A stretch of DNA of 64,000 nt from Planctomycetia bacterium (GTDB lineage: Bacteria; Planctomycetota; Planctomycetia; Pirellulales; PNKZ01), in NCBI GenBank assembly GCA_021413845.1, contig JAIOPP010000115.1:1-64000 (forward strand), read 5' to 3'. Position 1 is the first letter of the stretch; each line of letters opens with the position of its first letter. Position numbers and translations under genes: made by a program. The notes under the pieces were generated by a model that saw nothing but the letters and a program-made list of their open reading frames with translations, was not told where the DNA came from and made no database searches. Below, piece after piece: positions 45,293-54,177 of the stretch.

Positions 45293-47296
45293 ATGCCAGG
45301 CCGGATGAAACGGATCGTTCCTGCGCTTTGCGTTTGGATTGTATTGCATGTCTGCCTCGCTTCCGCGGCCGAAGATTTGAATTGTCTCAGCGACAGCGAA
45401 CGGACGGCTAGCAAACTCTATGCGCGGCTTCAATCGCAGGCGTTGACCATGCTCGATGGTCGCACCGCCGTGTTCGAAGGCTTGAAGTCGCCCGAGAACA
45501 TTCGGGAATACCAGGCGAAGCTACGAACGTTTTTCACGAAGCAACTCGGCGGCTTTCCCGAGCGAACGCCGCTCAACGCTCGAACCGTTCGGACGTTGAA
45601 AGCGAAGGGCTATCGAGTCGAAAACGTGTTGTATGAGAGTCGGCCGCACCACACCGTTGCGGCGAATTTCTATTTACCGGATGGACCGGGACCGTTTCCC
45701 GCCGTGCTGGTTTCCAGCGGACACAGCCGAACCGGCAAGACCGCCGACTACAATCAGCGCTTCGGCATCGCCATGGCCTTAAACGGAATGGCCGCGATTT
45801 GCTTCGATCCGATCGGGCAGGGGGAGCGCTCACAAATTCTCAATGAAAACGGCGCACCGCAATTCCCGGGGACCGTTACGGAACACTTCCTCGTCGGTGT
45901 CGGCTCGATTCTTGTCGGCCGCAACACGGCCTCGTATCGCGCATGGGACGCGATGCGCACGATCGATTACCTCGAGACTCGCCCGGAAATCGATCCGAAG
46001 CGCATCGGCATGACGGGCTGCTCCGGCGGAGGCACGATGACGAGCTATGTCATGGCGCTCGACGACCGGATCGCTTGCGCCGCGCCGGCTTGTTATCTCT
46101 CGACGATGCGCAAACTGATCGAAACGATCGGTCCGCAAGACGCCGAGCAAAACATCTTCGGGCAAATCTCGTTCGGCTTGGATCAGCCCGACTATGTGTT
46201 GATGCGCGCCCCGAGGCCGACGTTGATCAGCTCGACGACCGGAGACTTCTTCGATATTCGCGGTTCGTGGGACAACTACCGTCAAGCGAAGCGAATCTAC
46301 GGACGATTGGGGTTTCCCGAGCGGGTCGACTTGGTCGAGATCGAAGGAGTACACGGAGTTCAACCGCAGAATTTGGCGACGATCGTCTACTGGATGCGGC
46401 GCTGGTTGCTCGACAAAGACGATGTGGTGCCCGCTGCGACATTTACGACGCATCCGGAGAACGATTTGCTCTGCACGGAACATGGTCAAGTGTTGCGATT
46501 ACCGGGTGAGCGCTCGGTGTTCGATTTGAATGCGGAATATGAAAGCGAACTTGCGGTTCGTCGGCAAGCCCAATGGAAGGCCGGCTCCTTAGAAGCGATG
46601 CGCGGGAAGGTGCGCGAGGTCGCCGCCGTGCGACCGCTCGACCAGATCACACCGCCGACGATGAAAGACATCGGACGCGTACAGCGTGAGAAGTATCATA
46701 TCGACAAGCTCGTCTTGAATGTTCCGACCGGCGCGGTATTGTCGGGCCTTACTTTTCATCCGAAGATACCGAAAGACGATGCCTATTTGTATCTCCACGA
46801 CTCAGGTAAGTCGGGCGATTCCGAAGCCGGCGGCGCAATCGAACAACTGGTCGAGAAGGGATACGCCGTCGTCTCGATCGATCTGAGCGGGCAAGGGGAG
46901 ACCGCGTCCGGCAAACGTGAGCCTTTGCTTGGAGACTGGAAAAACTTCTACCTCGCTTATCTCATGGGACGTTCGCTTACGAGCGTGCGCACGGAAGACG
47001 CAATCGCCGCGGCGCATTTCGTAGCGTACTACCAGAAAGAAAAAACGTCGCCGCGCCGCGTGCATGTCATCGGCGTCGGACATGCCGGAATCGCGGCATT
47101 GCATGCCGCGGCGTTGCAACCGGAGTTGTTCGCATCGGTGACGTTGAGAAATTCGCCGCACGATTGGTCGAGTACGGTTAAGCAATCGGCACCACTCGGA
47201 ATTCTCGAAGGCTCCATTCACGGAGTGTTGCAGCTTTACGATCTTCCCGACTTGGTGCGGCTGATCGGCGAAGATAAAGTGCGTATCGAAAAGTAG
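45293..47296 (+). CDS. Exported double alpha/beta-hydrolase (acetyl-xylan-esterase-like first half)
   Basis: The ATG at 45293 has AGGCGAG upstream and yields 667 residues; ATG 45305 is an alternative closer to the Sec signal (MKRIVPALCVWIVLHVCLASA). The first hydrolase domain (about 60-390) resembles acetyl xylan esterase/AXE1-type enzymes: VLVSSGHSRTG, the nucleophile serine in MTGCSGGGTMT, and the histidine in EGVHGVQ. A second, degenerate domain (about 440-667) has DLSGQGETASG but GVGHAG at the nucleophile elbow, so the serine is replaced by histidine. It is likely a structural or substrate-binding half. The probable role is de-esterification of polysaccharides outside the cytoplasm (inference). 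Confidence 0.82.
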   Translation: MPGRMKRIVPALCVWIVLHVCLASAAEDLNCLSDSERTASKLYARLQSQALTMLDGRTAVFEGLKSPENIREYQAKLRTFFTKQLGGFPERTPLNARTVRTLKAKGYRVENVLYESRPHHTVAANFYLPDGPGPFPAVLVSSGHSRTGKTADYNQRFGIAMALNGMAAICFDPIGQGERSQILNENGAPQFPGTVTEHFLVGVGSILVGRNTASYRAWDAMRTIDYLETRPEIDPKRIGMTGCSGGGTMTSYVMALDDRIACAAPACYLSTMRKLIETIGPQDAEQNIFGQISFGLDQPDYVLMRAPRPTLISSTTGDFFDIRGSWDNYRQAKRIYGRLGFPERVDLVEIEGVHGVQPQNLATIVYWMRRWLLDKDDVVPAATFTTHPENDLLCTEHGQVLRLPGERSVFDLNAEYESELAVRRQAQWKAGSLEAMRGKVREVAAVRPLDQITPPTMKDIGRVQREKYHIDKLVLNVPTGAVLSGLTFHPKIPKDDAYLYLHDSGKSGDSEAGGAIEQLVEKGYAVVSIDLSGQGETASGKREPLLGDWKNFYLAYLMGRSLTSVRTEDAIAAAHFVAYYQKEKTSPRRVHVIGVGHAGIAALHAAALQPELFASVTLRNSPHDWSSTVKQSAPLGILEGSIHGVLQLYDLPDLVRLIGEDKVRIEK

Positions 47297-47343
47297 GCGA
47301 TACGCACTCAAGCCCGGCATCCCACATTTAACCGAAGAATGCG

Positions 47344-48363
47344 ATGCGAGACCCATCCGCGATGTCGACTCTGTCGGTTACGATCGACCATATCCGCGCA
47401 GCCGCCGAGGTGATAGCCAAGCATATCTCTCCGCCGCCGCTGATTAGGTCTTATGCGTTGCAGAAAGAGCTCGGGTTGTCCGCCGAGCGACGAATTTGGT
47501 TGAAGGATTATGGTTGGACGCCGGTCGGGTCGTTTAAGCTGCTCGGCGCGCTGAACTGGATGGATCGCAACTTGGCCCGTATCGGCGATCGCCCCGTTGC
47601 GGCGCATTCTTCCGGCAACTTCGCGGCGGGAATCTCTTACGCCGGCATGCGTTACGGCAAGCGGACGATCATCGTGATGCCCGACACGGCGCCACGGACA
47701 AAGTTCGAGTTGACCCGCTCGTTCGGTGCGGAGGTTCGGACCTACGACATCGCTCGCGATCACGAAACCGGCGAACGCGACCGACTCACGCGCGAGATCG
47801 CCGAACAAGAAGGGGCGGTGCAAGCCTCGCCTTACGACGATCCGGATGTCATCGCGGGGAACGGAGTCGGTGGGTTGGAAGTCGTCGAAGAGTTGCGCCG
47901 ACAAGACCGAAACATCGCGCAGTTTCTCTGCCAAGTGAGCGGCGGCGGGCTTATGGCGGGGCATGCCCTCGCGATCGCCGATGGTTTTCCCGAGGCCGAG
48001 ATCATCGGTGTCGAGCCGAGCGGCGCCGACGACTTCGCGCAATCGTTCGCCGCGAAGAAGAGAGTTCGAGTCGAACGCCCGAAAAGCATCTGTGACGGGC
48101 TGTTGTCGTACGATGTCGGCGAACACAATTGGCCGATTCTCGAACGGCATGTAACTACGGCGGTTGCCGTGAACGACGACGTTACGCGACAAGCGATGCG
48201 ATGGCTCTACCATAATCACGGCATTCGCACCGAGCCGTCGGGAGCCATCACGACCGCCGCGCTCTTGAGCGGAGCCGCCAAGGCGCGCGGCGATGGGGAT
48301 ACCGTGATCGTGGTGAGCGGGCGCAATGCCGATGAGACCTCCTTTCGAAACTGGATCCAATGA
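47344..48363 (+). CDS. PLP-dependent threonine/serine dehydratase-like enzyme
   Basis: A 339-residue fold-type II PLP enzyme, starting at ATG 47344 (ATG 47362 is possible). The Schiff-base lysine lies in VGSFKLLGAL, the phosphate/substrate loop in SSGNFAAGISYAG, and the glycine loop in VSGGGLMAGHA. This is the pattern of serine/threonine dehydratases, serine racemase and hydroxyaspartate dehydratases; which substrate is used cannot be read. It is cytoplasmic. Its stop overlaps the ATG of the next gene by four bases (ATGA), so it is cotranslated with an M81/MlrC-type metallopeptidase, suggesting a shared catabolic route for a peptide or amino-acid derivative (inference). Confidence 0.86.
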   Translation: MRDPSAMSTLSVTIDHIRAAAEVIAKHISPPPLIRSYALQKELGLSAERRIWLKDYGWTPVGSFKLLGALNWMDRNLARIGDRPVAAHSSGNFAAGISYAGMRYGKRTIIVMPDTAPRTKFELTRSFGAEVRTYDIARDHETGERDRLTREIAEQEGAVQASPYDDPDVIAGNGVGGLEVVEELRRQDRNIAQFLCQVSGGGLMAGHALAIADGFPEAEIIGVEPSGADDFAQSFAAKKRVRVERPKSICDGLLSYDVGEHNWPILERHVTTAVAVNDDVTRQAMRWLYHNHGIRTEPSGAITTAALLSGAAKARGDGDTVIVVSGRNADETSFRNWIQ

Positions 48364-49835
48364 CGAATACCAAGCTACGCATCGCCTTGGCCGAGATTGC
48401 GCAAGAAACCGATTCGTTCAGCCCAATGCTCGCCGACTTAAGCGACTTCGAGGCTTACGGGCTTTACTACGGCAAGGAAGTTCTCGAACGGATGCGCGGC
48501 GTCGGGCCGTTAGGTGGATTTCTCGATGTAGCCGAGAATGAAGAGCGCGATGTCGAAGTGCTGCCGATCATGCGGGCCTGGGGGAGCGCCGGCGGAACGA
48601 TCACCGCCGCGACGCTCGACCAGCTCGTCGAACGATTCATCGCCGGATTAAAACAGTCGCTGCCGGTCGACGCCGTGTTTTTATCGTTGCACGGTGCGGC
48701 GGCGTCGGAGAGCGAGGATGATGTCGAAGGTTATGTGCTGCGAGGGGCTCGCGAGGTGGTCGGCAAGGACATTCCGATCGTCGTCGCGTTCGATCACCAC
48801 GCGAACGTTACGCAGCTGATGGTCGAGTGCGCGAGTTTGCTTGTCGGCCATGAAACGCAACCGCACGATCCGCCGGCTACCGGACGCAAGGCGGCGCGGC
48901 TTCTGTTTCGGATGCTGCGCGGCGAAATTCACCCGACCAGGGCGTGGCGGAAGATTCCGATGATCACGCCGCAGGATCAGTTCCTTACCGCGGTCGACCC
49001 GATGAAAGAGTGGTTCGATCACGCGCGGCGACTTGAAGCGCAGCCCGGCGTATTGGATGTGTCGCCGTACCCGATGCAGCCGTGGCTCGACGTGGCCGAA
49101 GGGGGCTGGGCCGTTGTGGTGCATACCGACGGAGACATGGACCTGGCCGAATCGCTCGCTGCGGAAATGGGAGAGCTTGCCTGGAACTTGCGCGAGAGAT
49201 TTTGGGCTTCGGAGCGCGTCGCGCCGGCCGAAGCGGTGCGGCTTGCATCTGCCGCAGAGGCCGGGCTGGTGATCCTGTCCGACACCGGCGACTCGGTATA
49301 CGGCGGCGCTCCCGGCGACAACACTTGCCTCCTAAGTGCTCTGCTCGCGCAACCGCTTTCGGCTCCGGCCTTCGTGCCGATGGTCGACGCTGCCGCGGTA
49401 AAGGCTGCGAGCGCGGCCGGCGTCGGCGCGCGGATCACGATCGAGCTCGGGGGCAAGCTCGACCGTGAGTTTTGCAAGCCGGTCACGGTCGATGCCGAAG
49501 TGGCTGCCGTATCCGCGGGCTTCGTCGTCGATCTTTACGACCGAGGCGTATGCGATCTTAAGCAGACGGCGCTGCTCAGGATCGGCAACGTGTATGTTGC
49601 GCTGCTCGATCATCGCAGCTTCGCCGTCAACCATCCGGTGCTTTATACACACCTAGGGCTCGACATGTCCGACGCGAAGATGGTCGTCGTGAAGACGGCA
49701 AGCAACTTCCAGTTCTTCGGCCGGTGGCGCAAAGAACTGATTCGGGTCGACACGCCGGGAACCACGCAATCGGACCTGACGGCCTTCCGCTGGAAGCGAT
49801 TGCCGCGCCCGATCTATCCGCTTGATCCGCTCTAG
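48360..49835 (+). CDS. M81 family metallopeptidase (MlrC/microcystinase C-like)
   Basis: A 491-residue cytoplasmic protein whose ATG overlaps the preceding stop. It aligns by pattern over its length with the MlrC family: IALAEIAQETDSFSP at the start, FLSLHGAAASES, the metal-binding FDHHANVT and GHETQPHDP, and the C-terminal MlrC_C-like half with DTGDSVYGGAPGDN. The founding member hydrolyses linearised microcystin peptides, but most family members have unknown substrates and should be named only as M81 metallopeptidases. It converges with a DUF1501 gene 14 bases away. Confidence 0.9.
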   Translation: MTNTKLRIALAEIAQETDSFSPMLADLSDFEAYGLYYGKEVLERMRGVGPLGGFLDVAENEERDVEVLPIMRAWGSAGGTITAATLDQLVERFIAGLKQSLPVDAVFLSLHGAAASESEDDVEGYVLRGAREVVGKDIPIVVAFDHHANVTQLMVECASLLVGHETQPHDPPATGRKAARLLFRMLRGEIHPTRAWRKIPMITPQDQFLTAVDPMKEWFDHARRLEAQPGVLDVSPYPMQPWLDVAEGGWAVVVHTDGDMDLAESLAAEMGELAWNLRERFWASERVAPAEAVRLASAAEAGLVILSDTGDSVYGGAPGDNTCLLSALLAQPLSAPAFVPMVDAAAVKAASAAGVGARITIELGGKLDREFCKPVTVDAEVAAVSAGFVVDLYDRGVCDLKQTALLRIGNVYVALLDHRSFAVNHPVLYTHLGLDMSDAKMVVVKTASNFQFFGRWRKELIRVDTPGTTQSDLTAFRWKRLPRPIYPLDPL

Positions 49836-49849
49836 AATCCGCTGCCGTA

Positions 49850-51139
49850 TTAGATCAATTCCGAAATCGGCTCGCGGTTCTCGACGATATATTGCGGCCG
49901 GCCCGCCGGGTCCATCAATTGCGTCGTGTCGACGTTGATTCCGAGCTGCCGATATACCGTGGCGTAGACTTGCTGAAATTGAATCGGTCGTTCCGCGGGC
50001 TTCGCACCTAGTCGATCGGTCGATCCGATAAACTGCCCCGTCCGCAAGCCGCCTCCGGCAACGAAGACGAAGGAGGCAGCCGGCCAGTGGTCGCGACCGG
50101 CACCGCCGTTGATTCGAGGCGTGCGTCCAAACTCGCCGCTCATCATGATGATCGTGTCGTCGAGCATGCCCCGTTCTTCGAGATCGCGAATCAGTGCGGT
50201 GAGTCCGAGACCGAGCATCGGGAGCTGGCGTTTAAGCGTGGTGAAGTTGGCGGAGTGGGTATCCCAACCGCCCCAGGTGAAGCTGACGACCCGAACACCG
50301 GCCTCGACGAGCCGACGGGCGACGAGAATCTTCTCGTTCATCTGGCGTGTCATGTCGTCTTTGCCGTAGCGTTCGCGCGACGAAACCGGCTCGCGATTCG
50401 ATTCCAAGGCGTCGGAGAAGATGGGAGACGTGACGACATCGATCGCGTCTTGCGTGAAACGATCCATCGCCTTCATAGCGCCGCTCGCGTCGGCCTCGCG
50501 ACGGAAGCGATCGAGCGATCCGAGCAGCGCACTACGATCGTTCAAGCGCGATTCCGGCATCGATAACTTCAGCGTTTGTCGGGCCGCGGTGCCGGGGTTG
50601 AAGTCTCGCAACGATTGGCCGAGGAATCCCGGCGAGGTATGTCCCGTAAGCGAAACGGCAGCGACGGGGCAATCGCCGACACGACCGAGCAGTTTCGACG
50701 CGACGGCACCGATGCCCGGACGACCGCCGAAGCTTGCCAAGCTGCTCGCCGGCCAGCCTGTATCGGATTGGTTATTGGTATGCTCGTTCGAAGCATCGCT
50801 GATCGACCGCACGACCGCGAACCGGTCGGCTACGCGTGCGAGATCGCCGAAGTGTTCGCAGATATCGAAGCCCGGCACGACGGTCTGAATCGGCCGAAAC
50901 TCTCCACGCACTTCTGCGGGCGCATCGGGCTTGAGGTCGAACATATCCAGATGCGACGGCCCGCCCGGCAAGGCGATATTGATGATGGACTTGGCCCGTG
51001 GTTTCGCGCCGGGAACGGAATCGGCACGCAGTAAATCGGCCAAGGTCAAACTTCCGGCTGCCCACGCACCGGCACTAAGAAAATCGCGCCGTGAAACACC
51101 GTTGCAAAACCGACTGCCGTTACCATTGAACGTAAGCAT
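49850..51139 (-). CDS. DUF1501 family protein, Tat signal
   Basis: The ATG at 51139 is preceded by AGGAGT on the minus strand and starts a 429-residue protein with a Tat leader (GVSRRDFLSAGAWAAG); the frame opens at 51199, but its extra 20 residues are weakly supported. Family motifs: GGPSHLDMFDLKPDAP, PGFDICEHFGDLA, a TWGGWDTHSANFT segment (GGWDTHSAN), SGEFGRTPRIN and GRDHWPAASF. It is transcribed alone, divergent from a sulfatase gene, which belongs to the same alkaline phosphatase superfamily fold. Substrate unknown. Confidence 0.88.
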   Translation of the reverse strand: MLTFNGNGSRFCNGVSRRDFLSAGAWAAGSLTLADLLRADSVPGAKPRAKSIINIALPGGPSHLDMFDLKPDAPAEVRGEFRPIQTVVPGFDICEHFGDLARVADRFAVVRSISDASNEHTNNQSDTGWPASSLASFGGRPGIGAVASKLLGRVGDCPVAAVSLTGHTSPGFLGQSLRDFNPGTAARQTLKLSMPESRLNDRSALLGSLDRFRREADASGAMKAMDRFTQDAIDVVTSPIFSDALESNREPVSSRERYGKDDMTRQMNEKILVARRLVEAGVRVVSFTWGGWDTHSANFTTLKRQLPMLGLGLTALIRDLEERGMLDDTIIMMSGEFGRTPRINGGAGRDHWPAASFVFVAGGGLRTGQFIGSTDRLGAKPAERPIQFQQVYATVYRQLGINVDTTQLMDPAGRPQYIVENREPISELI

Positions 51140-51224
51140 GGCGATACTCCTAGGAAGGCGAAGCAGGGCGGGGGCTGAAAGCAGGCGGGAGGCGGACAAA
51201 ACTGCGGGTTAACGCTCGCCTTCC

Positions 51225-51254
51225 ATTAGATCGGAAGTCGCCGATGGATTGCAA
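51225..51254 (-). promoter_or_regulatory. Candidate promoter for the minus-strand DUF1501 gene
   Basis: On the minus strand TTGCAA (51254-51249) and TCTAAT (51230-51225) are separated by 18 bases, 85 bases before the ATG at 51139. The match is moderate. On the other strand, TATAAC at 51366-51371, 20 bases before the sulfatase ATG, is a possible -10 without a good -35. Confidence 0.3.
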
Positions 51255-51391
51255 GAGGATTTAAGACAGATTTCCGCAAGGTGCGGTCCGACGTTGCGAT
51301 TCACAGGAGGCGATCTGAGACGGTTGTCGTGCTAACCGATGCCGACTACGTTGACCAACCGCCCCTATAACTTGCCGCTTGGAGACCGCAG

Positions 51392-53350
51392 ATGCCTCAT
51401 TCGCCGTCTTTCCACTCTCCGTTTGGGCGGCTCCTATTCCTTGTGCTCTTGGCCGGTTGCACGGCTGTTTCCTCGTCGCTCCCAGCCGTCGAGCGGCCGA
51501 ACATCCTTTGGTTGACGTGCGAAGACATGAGCCCCGATCTCGGGTGCTACGGCGATGCGTATGCGCGCTCGCCGAACATCGATCGCTTCGCGACCGAAGG
51601 AGTTCGCTTCACGCATTGCTTCTCACATGCCGGAGTCTGCGCGCCGAGCCGCTCGGGCATCATCACGGGAATGTATCCGTGCTCGATCGGATCGCACAAC
51701 ATGCGCTCGAAGACCGTGCTGCCGCCGAACGTGAAGTGCTTTCCGGAGTATCTCCGCGAGGCCGGCTACTACTGCACGAATAACTCGAAGACCGATTACA
51801 ACTTTCCGACACCGGAGACCGCTTGGGACGCATCGAGCAAAGATGCATATTGGCGCAATCGAGGTAAAGGCCAACCGTTCTTCGCGGTCTTCAATTTCCT
51901 CGTGACCCATGAAAGCCAGATTCGCACGCCGGAAAACGACTATGAGAAAAACACGGCACGCCTCACCGCGAAGCAGCGACACGACCCTGCGCTCGCGAAG
52001 TTGCCGCCGTATTATCCCGACACGCCGGCCGTACGCCGCGACTGGGCTCGCTACCACGACAACATCACGGCGATGGATTACGAATTTGCCGAACGCCTCA
52101 AAGAGCTCGAAGCAGCAGGCCTCGCCGAGAACACGATCGTGTTTTTCTATAGCGACCACGGCCGCGGACTGCCGCGAGGAAAACGCTGGCTCTACGATTC
52201 CGGAACGCATGTCCCGCTCATCGTGCGTTGGCCGGAGAAGCTCCGGCACTTAGCGACGAAGTCCGAAATGCCGAAGCCGGCTACCGTCTGCGACGATCTC
52301 GTAGCCTTCGTCGACTTGGCTCCGACCGTGCTGTCGATTGCCGGCATCGAAATTCCTGCACACATGCAAGGTCAAGCGTTTCTCGGCACCGCTCAAGCCT
52401 CGAAGCCTCGCGAATACGTCTACGGGGCGCGTGATCGGATGGATGAGCGTGTCGACCTGATCCGCTCCGTGCGCGATCGACGATTCAAGTACCTCCGCAA
52501 CTACCAATGGTGGAAGCCTTATGCGCAAAACATCGGCTACATGAACGAGATGCCGACGATGCAAGAATGGCGTAGGCTCGCTACGGAAGGAAAGCTCACC
52601 GGCGCACAGACGCTCTTCATGTCGCCGGAAAAGCCTCGCGAAGAACTCTACGACTGTGCGGCCGATCCGTATGAAATCAATAATCTCGCCAAAGATCCTA
52701 CGCATCAGGAAACGCTCGCTCGCTTGCGCAGCGCCCACGAACGCTGGATCGACGAAATCCACGATCTCGGATTTCTCCCTGAGACTTCTCTGCTCACGTT
52801 TCAGCGGCAAGGCTTGCGCTGGCGCGAGAACTCCGAGATGCATAACGCCGCGCAACGCATTCATGCGCTTTGGAAAATTCAATTCGACCCTGAGTGGGCC
52901 CGCAAACACGACCCCAGCTCGATCATTCACGATCTGTTGGTCGTGCGCGCGGCTCGCGATCATGGTCCCGGACTTACGGCGCTGCGTATTCGTTCGGCCG
53001 AGTTTCTCGGTGGGCCTTGGAAAGAGTTGCCCAACGCCGGCGACATGCTGCTGCACGGGATTCGAGCGTCGGAACTTTCAGTAAGGATCGCCGCGGCTCA
53101 ATCGCTTGTTGAAGTGCGCCGCACGGCCGATGGGACCATCGATGCCTCGACGCTCGCCCTGGTGCGCCCGATCTACGTCGAAGGACTTCGGAGCGACAAC
53201 CCGGCCGTGCGCCATGCCGCCGTCTTGGCGGTCGATGCTGTCGGTGCGCAAGCCGTGGAATTCCTGACCGAGGTCAGCGCGATGCTCAAGATCGATCAAG
53301 ACTACGCGGCCCGCGTCGGCGAATACATCGTCGCGACGCGAAAGGAGTAG
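51392..53350 (+). CDS. Type I sulfatase, probable lipoprotein
   Basis: A 652-residue protein with GGAG seven bases before the ATG. The signal ends in a lipobox-like LLAG-C23, suggesting lipid anchoring, although a Sec cleavage further on is possible. The sulfatase core is clear: RPNILWLTCEDMSPDLGCYG at the start of the mature part (split as NILWLTCED and PDLGCYG), the formylglycine motif C83-A-P-S-R87, and the metal-binding SDHGRGL. FGly formation at C83 requires an activating enzyme that is not in the window. The C-terminal 100 residues have HEAT-like helices (NPAVRHAAVLAVDAVG). Targets are presumably sulfated polysaccharides, typical of marine planctomycetes. Confidence 0.92.
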   Translation: MPHSPSFHSPFGRLLFLVLLAGCTAVSSSLPAVERPNILWLTCEDMSPDLGCYGDAYARSPNIDRFATEGVRFTHCFSHAGVCAPSRSGIITGMYPCSIGSHNMRSKTVLPPNVKCFPEYLREAGYYCTNNSKTDYNFPTPETAWDASSKDAYWRNRGKGQPFFAVFNFLVTHESQIRTPENDYEKNTARLTAKQRHDPALAKLPPYYPDTPAVRRDWARYHDNITAMDYEFAERLKELEAAGLAENTIVFFYSDHGRGLPRGKRWLYDSGTHVPLIVRWPEKLRHLATKSEMPKPATVCDDLVAFVDLAPTVLSIAGIEIPAHMQGQAFLGTAQASKPREYVYGARDRMDERVDLIRSVRDRRFKYLRNYQWWKPYAQNIGYMNEMPTMQEWRRLATEGKLTGAQTLFMSPEKPREELYDCAADPYEINNLAKDPTHQETLARLRSAHERWIDEIHDLGFLPETSLLTFQRQGLRWRENSEMHNAAQRIHALWKIQFDPEWARKHDPSSIIHDLLVVRAARDHGPGLTALRIRSAEFLGGPWKELPNAGDMLLHGIRASELSVRIAAAQSLVEVRRTADGTIDASTLALVRPIYVEGLRSDNPAVRHAAVLAVDAVGAQAVEFLTEVSAMLKIDQDYAARVGEYIVATRKE

Positions 53351-53514
53351 CCTAGCGATTGCCGTAAGAAGTTCGATGCCGGTACCGACGGCATAACCGG
53401 GACAATCGGATCCGTTTGTTTATTTTTGCAAATCTCATGTGGTAAGCCGCGACGTAGGGTTGCTCGCGTCGAATCATTGCCGCGGGCTCTCAAGTCGCTT
53501 GCAGGAATAAGTCC

Positions 53515-54168
53515 ATGTCTCAGGTCGCCGTCGCATCGCGCGTTGAACCTCGTTATGAAATCGATGGCGAACTCGCCGTAACGCTCATTATCGAGCCCGA
53601 CGACTATCGCTCCGCGCCGATCGAGGTGGAAGCGACGCTCATCAATCTATCGGCAAGCGGTGCGAAGCTAGCCGTGCCGACGGCGCTCGAGCAAGACAAG
53701 ACGGTGCGCATCAAGCTCGTCGTCGATCGACTCGGTCTAAGCTTTTATTTGTCGGCGCGTGTTTGCTGGGCGGCACCGGAAGGGGAAAGTTCCAGCATCG
53801 TCGGCTGTCAGCTTTCGCCGAATATCCCGGAAGGAATTCTGCAGCACATCGCCCAAGGAGGCCGGCTCAACCGTCGCGATCAAGATCGTCGCGCGACGTC
53901 GATGCAGGTGGGAATCGCTCGCGGCGGCATCCGACTTTGGTCGCGTGAAAAAGCGGTGATTCGAAACTATGCCGCCGGCGGCGTCTGCTTGGAAATGACG
54001 AAGTCGGCTCAGCTCGCCGAAGTGCTCCGTCTTCGCTTTGCGATGGATGAACTCGAAGGGGTCGACGTCGTCGTCCGTTGGGTCATCCAACAGGAAGACC
54101 GGTTTCTCATGGGCTGCGAATACCAAAACGCAACCAGCTTCGCTCGCCTGCAAGCGGTCTTCAATTAA
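53515..54168 (+). CDS. Tandem PilZ-domain protein, putative c-di-GMP receptor
   Basis: A 217-residue cytoplasmic protein with AGGAA seven bases before its ATG. The first half has both parts of the PilZ c-di-GMP signature: RxxxR as RVEPR (residues 9-13) and (D/N)xSxxG as NLSASG (about 44-49). The second half repeats the layout from about residue 117, with arginines in RRDQDRR, but the second motif is NYAAGG, where the serine is replaced. So the first domain can probably bind c-di-GMP and the second is degenerate. Role would be to convey c-di-GMP levels to an unknown partner. It sits alone, convergent with a glycosidase-like gene. Confidence 0.8.
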   Translation: MSQVAVASRVEPRYEIDGELAVTLIIEPDDYRSAPIEVEATLINLSASGAKLAVPTALEQDKTVRIKLVVDRLGLSFYLSARVCWAAPEGESSSIVGCQLSPNIPEGILQHIAQGGRLNRRDQDRRATSMQVGIARGGIRLWSREKAVIRNYAAGGVCLEMTKSAQLAEVLRLRFAMDELEGVDVVVRWVIQQEDRFLMGCEYQNATSFARLQAVFN

Positions 54169-54177
54169 CGGCTGCGT

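Noticed and set aside
47308-48360. Minus-strand ORF of 350 residues
   Set aside because: Antisense to the PLP dehydratase with intact catalytic lysine loop; no supporting features.
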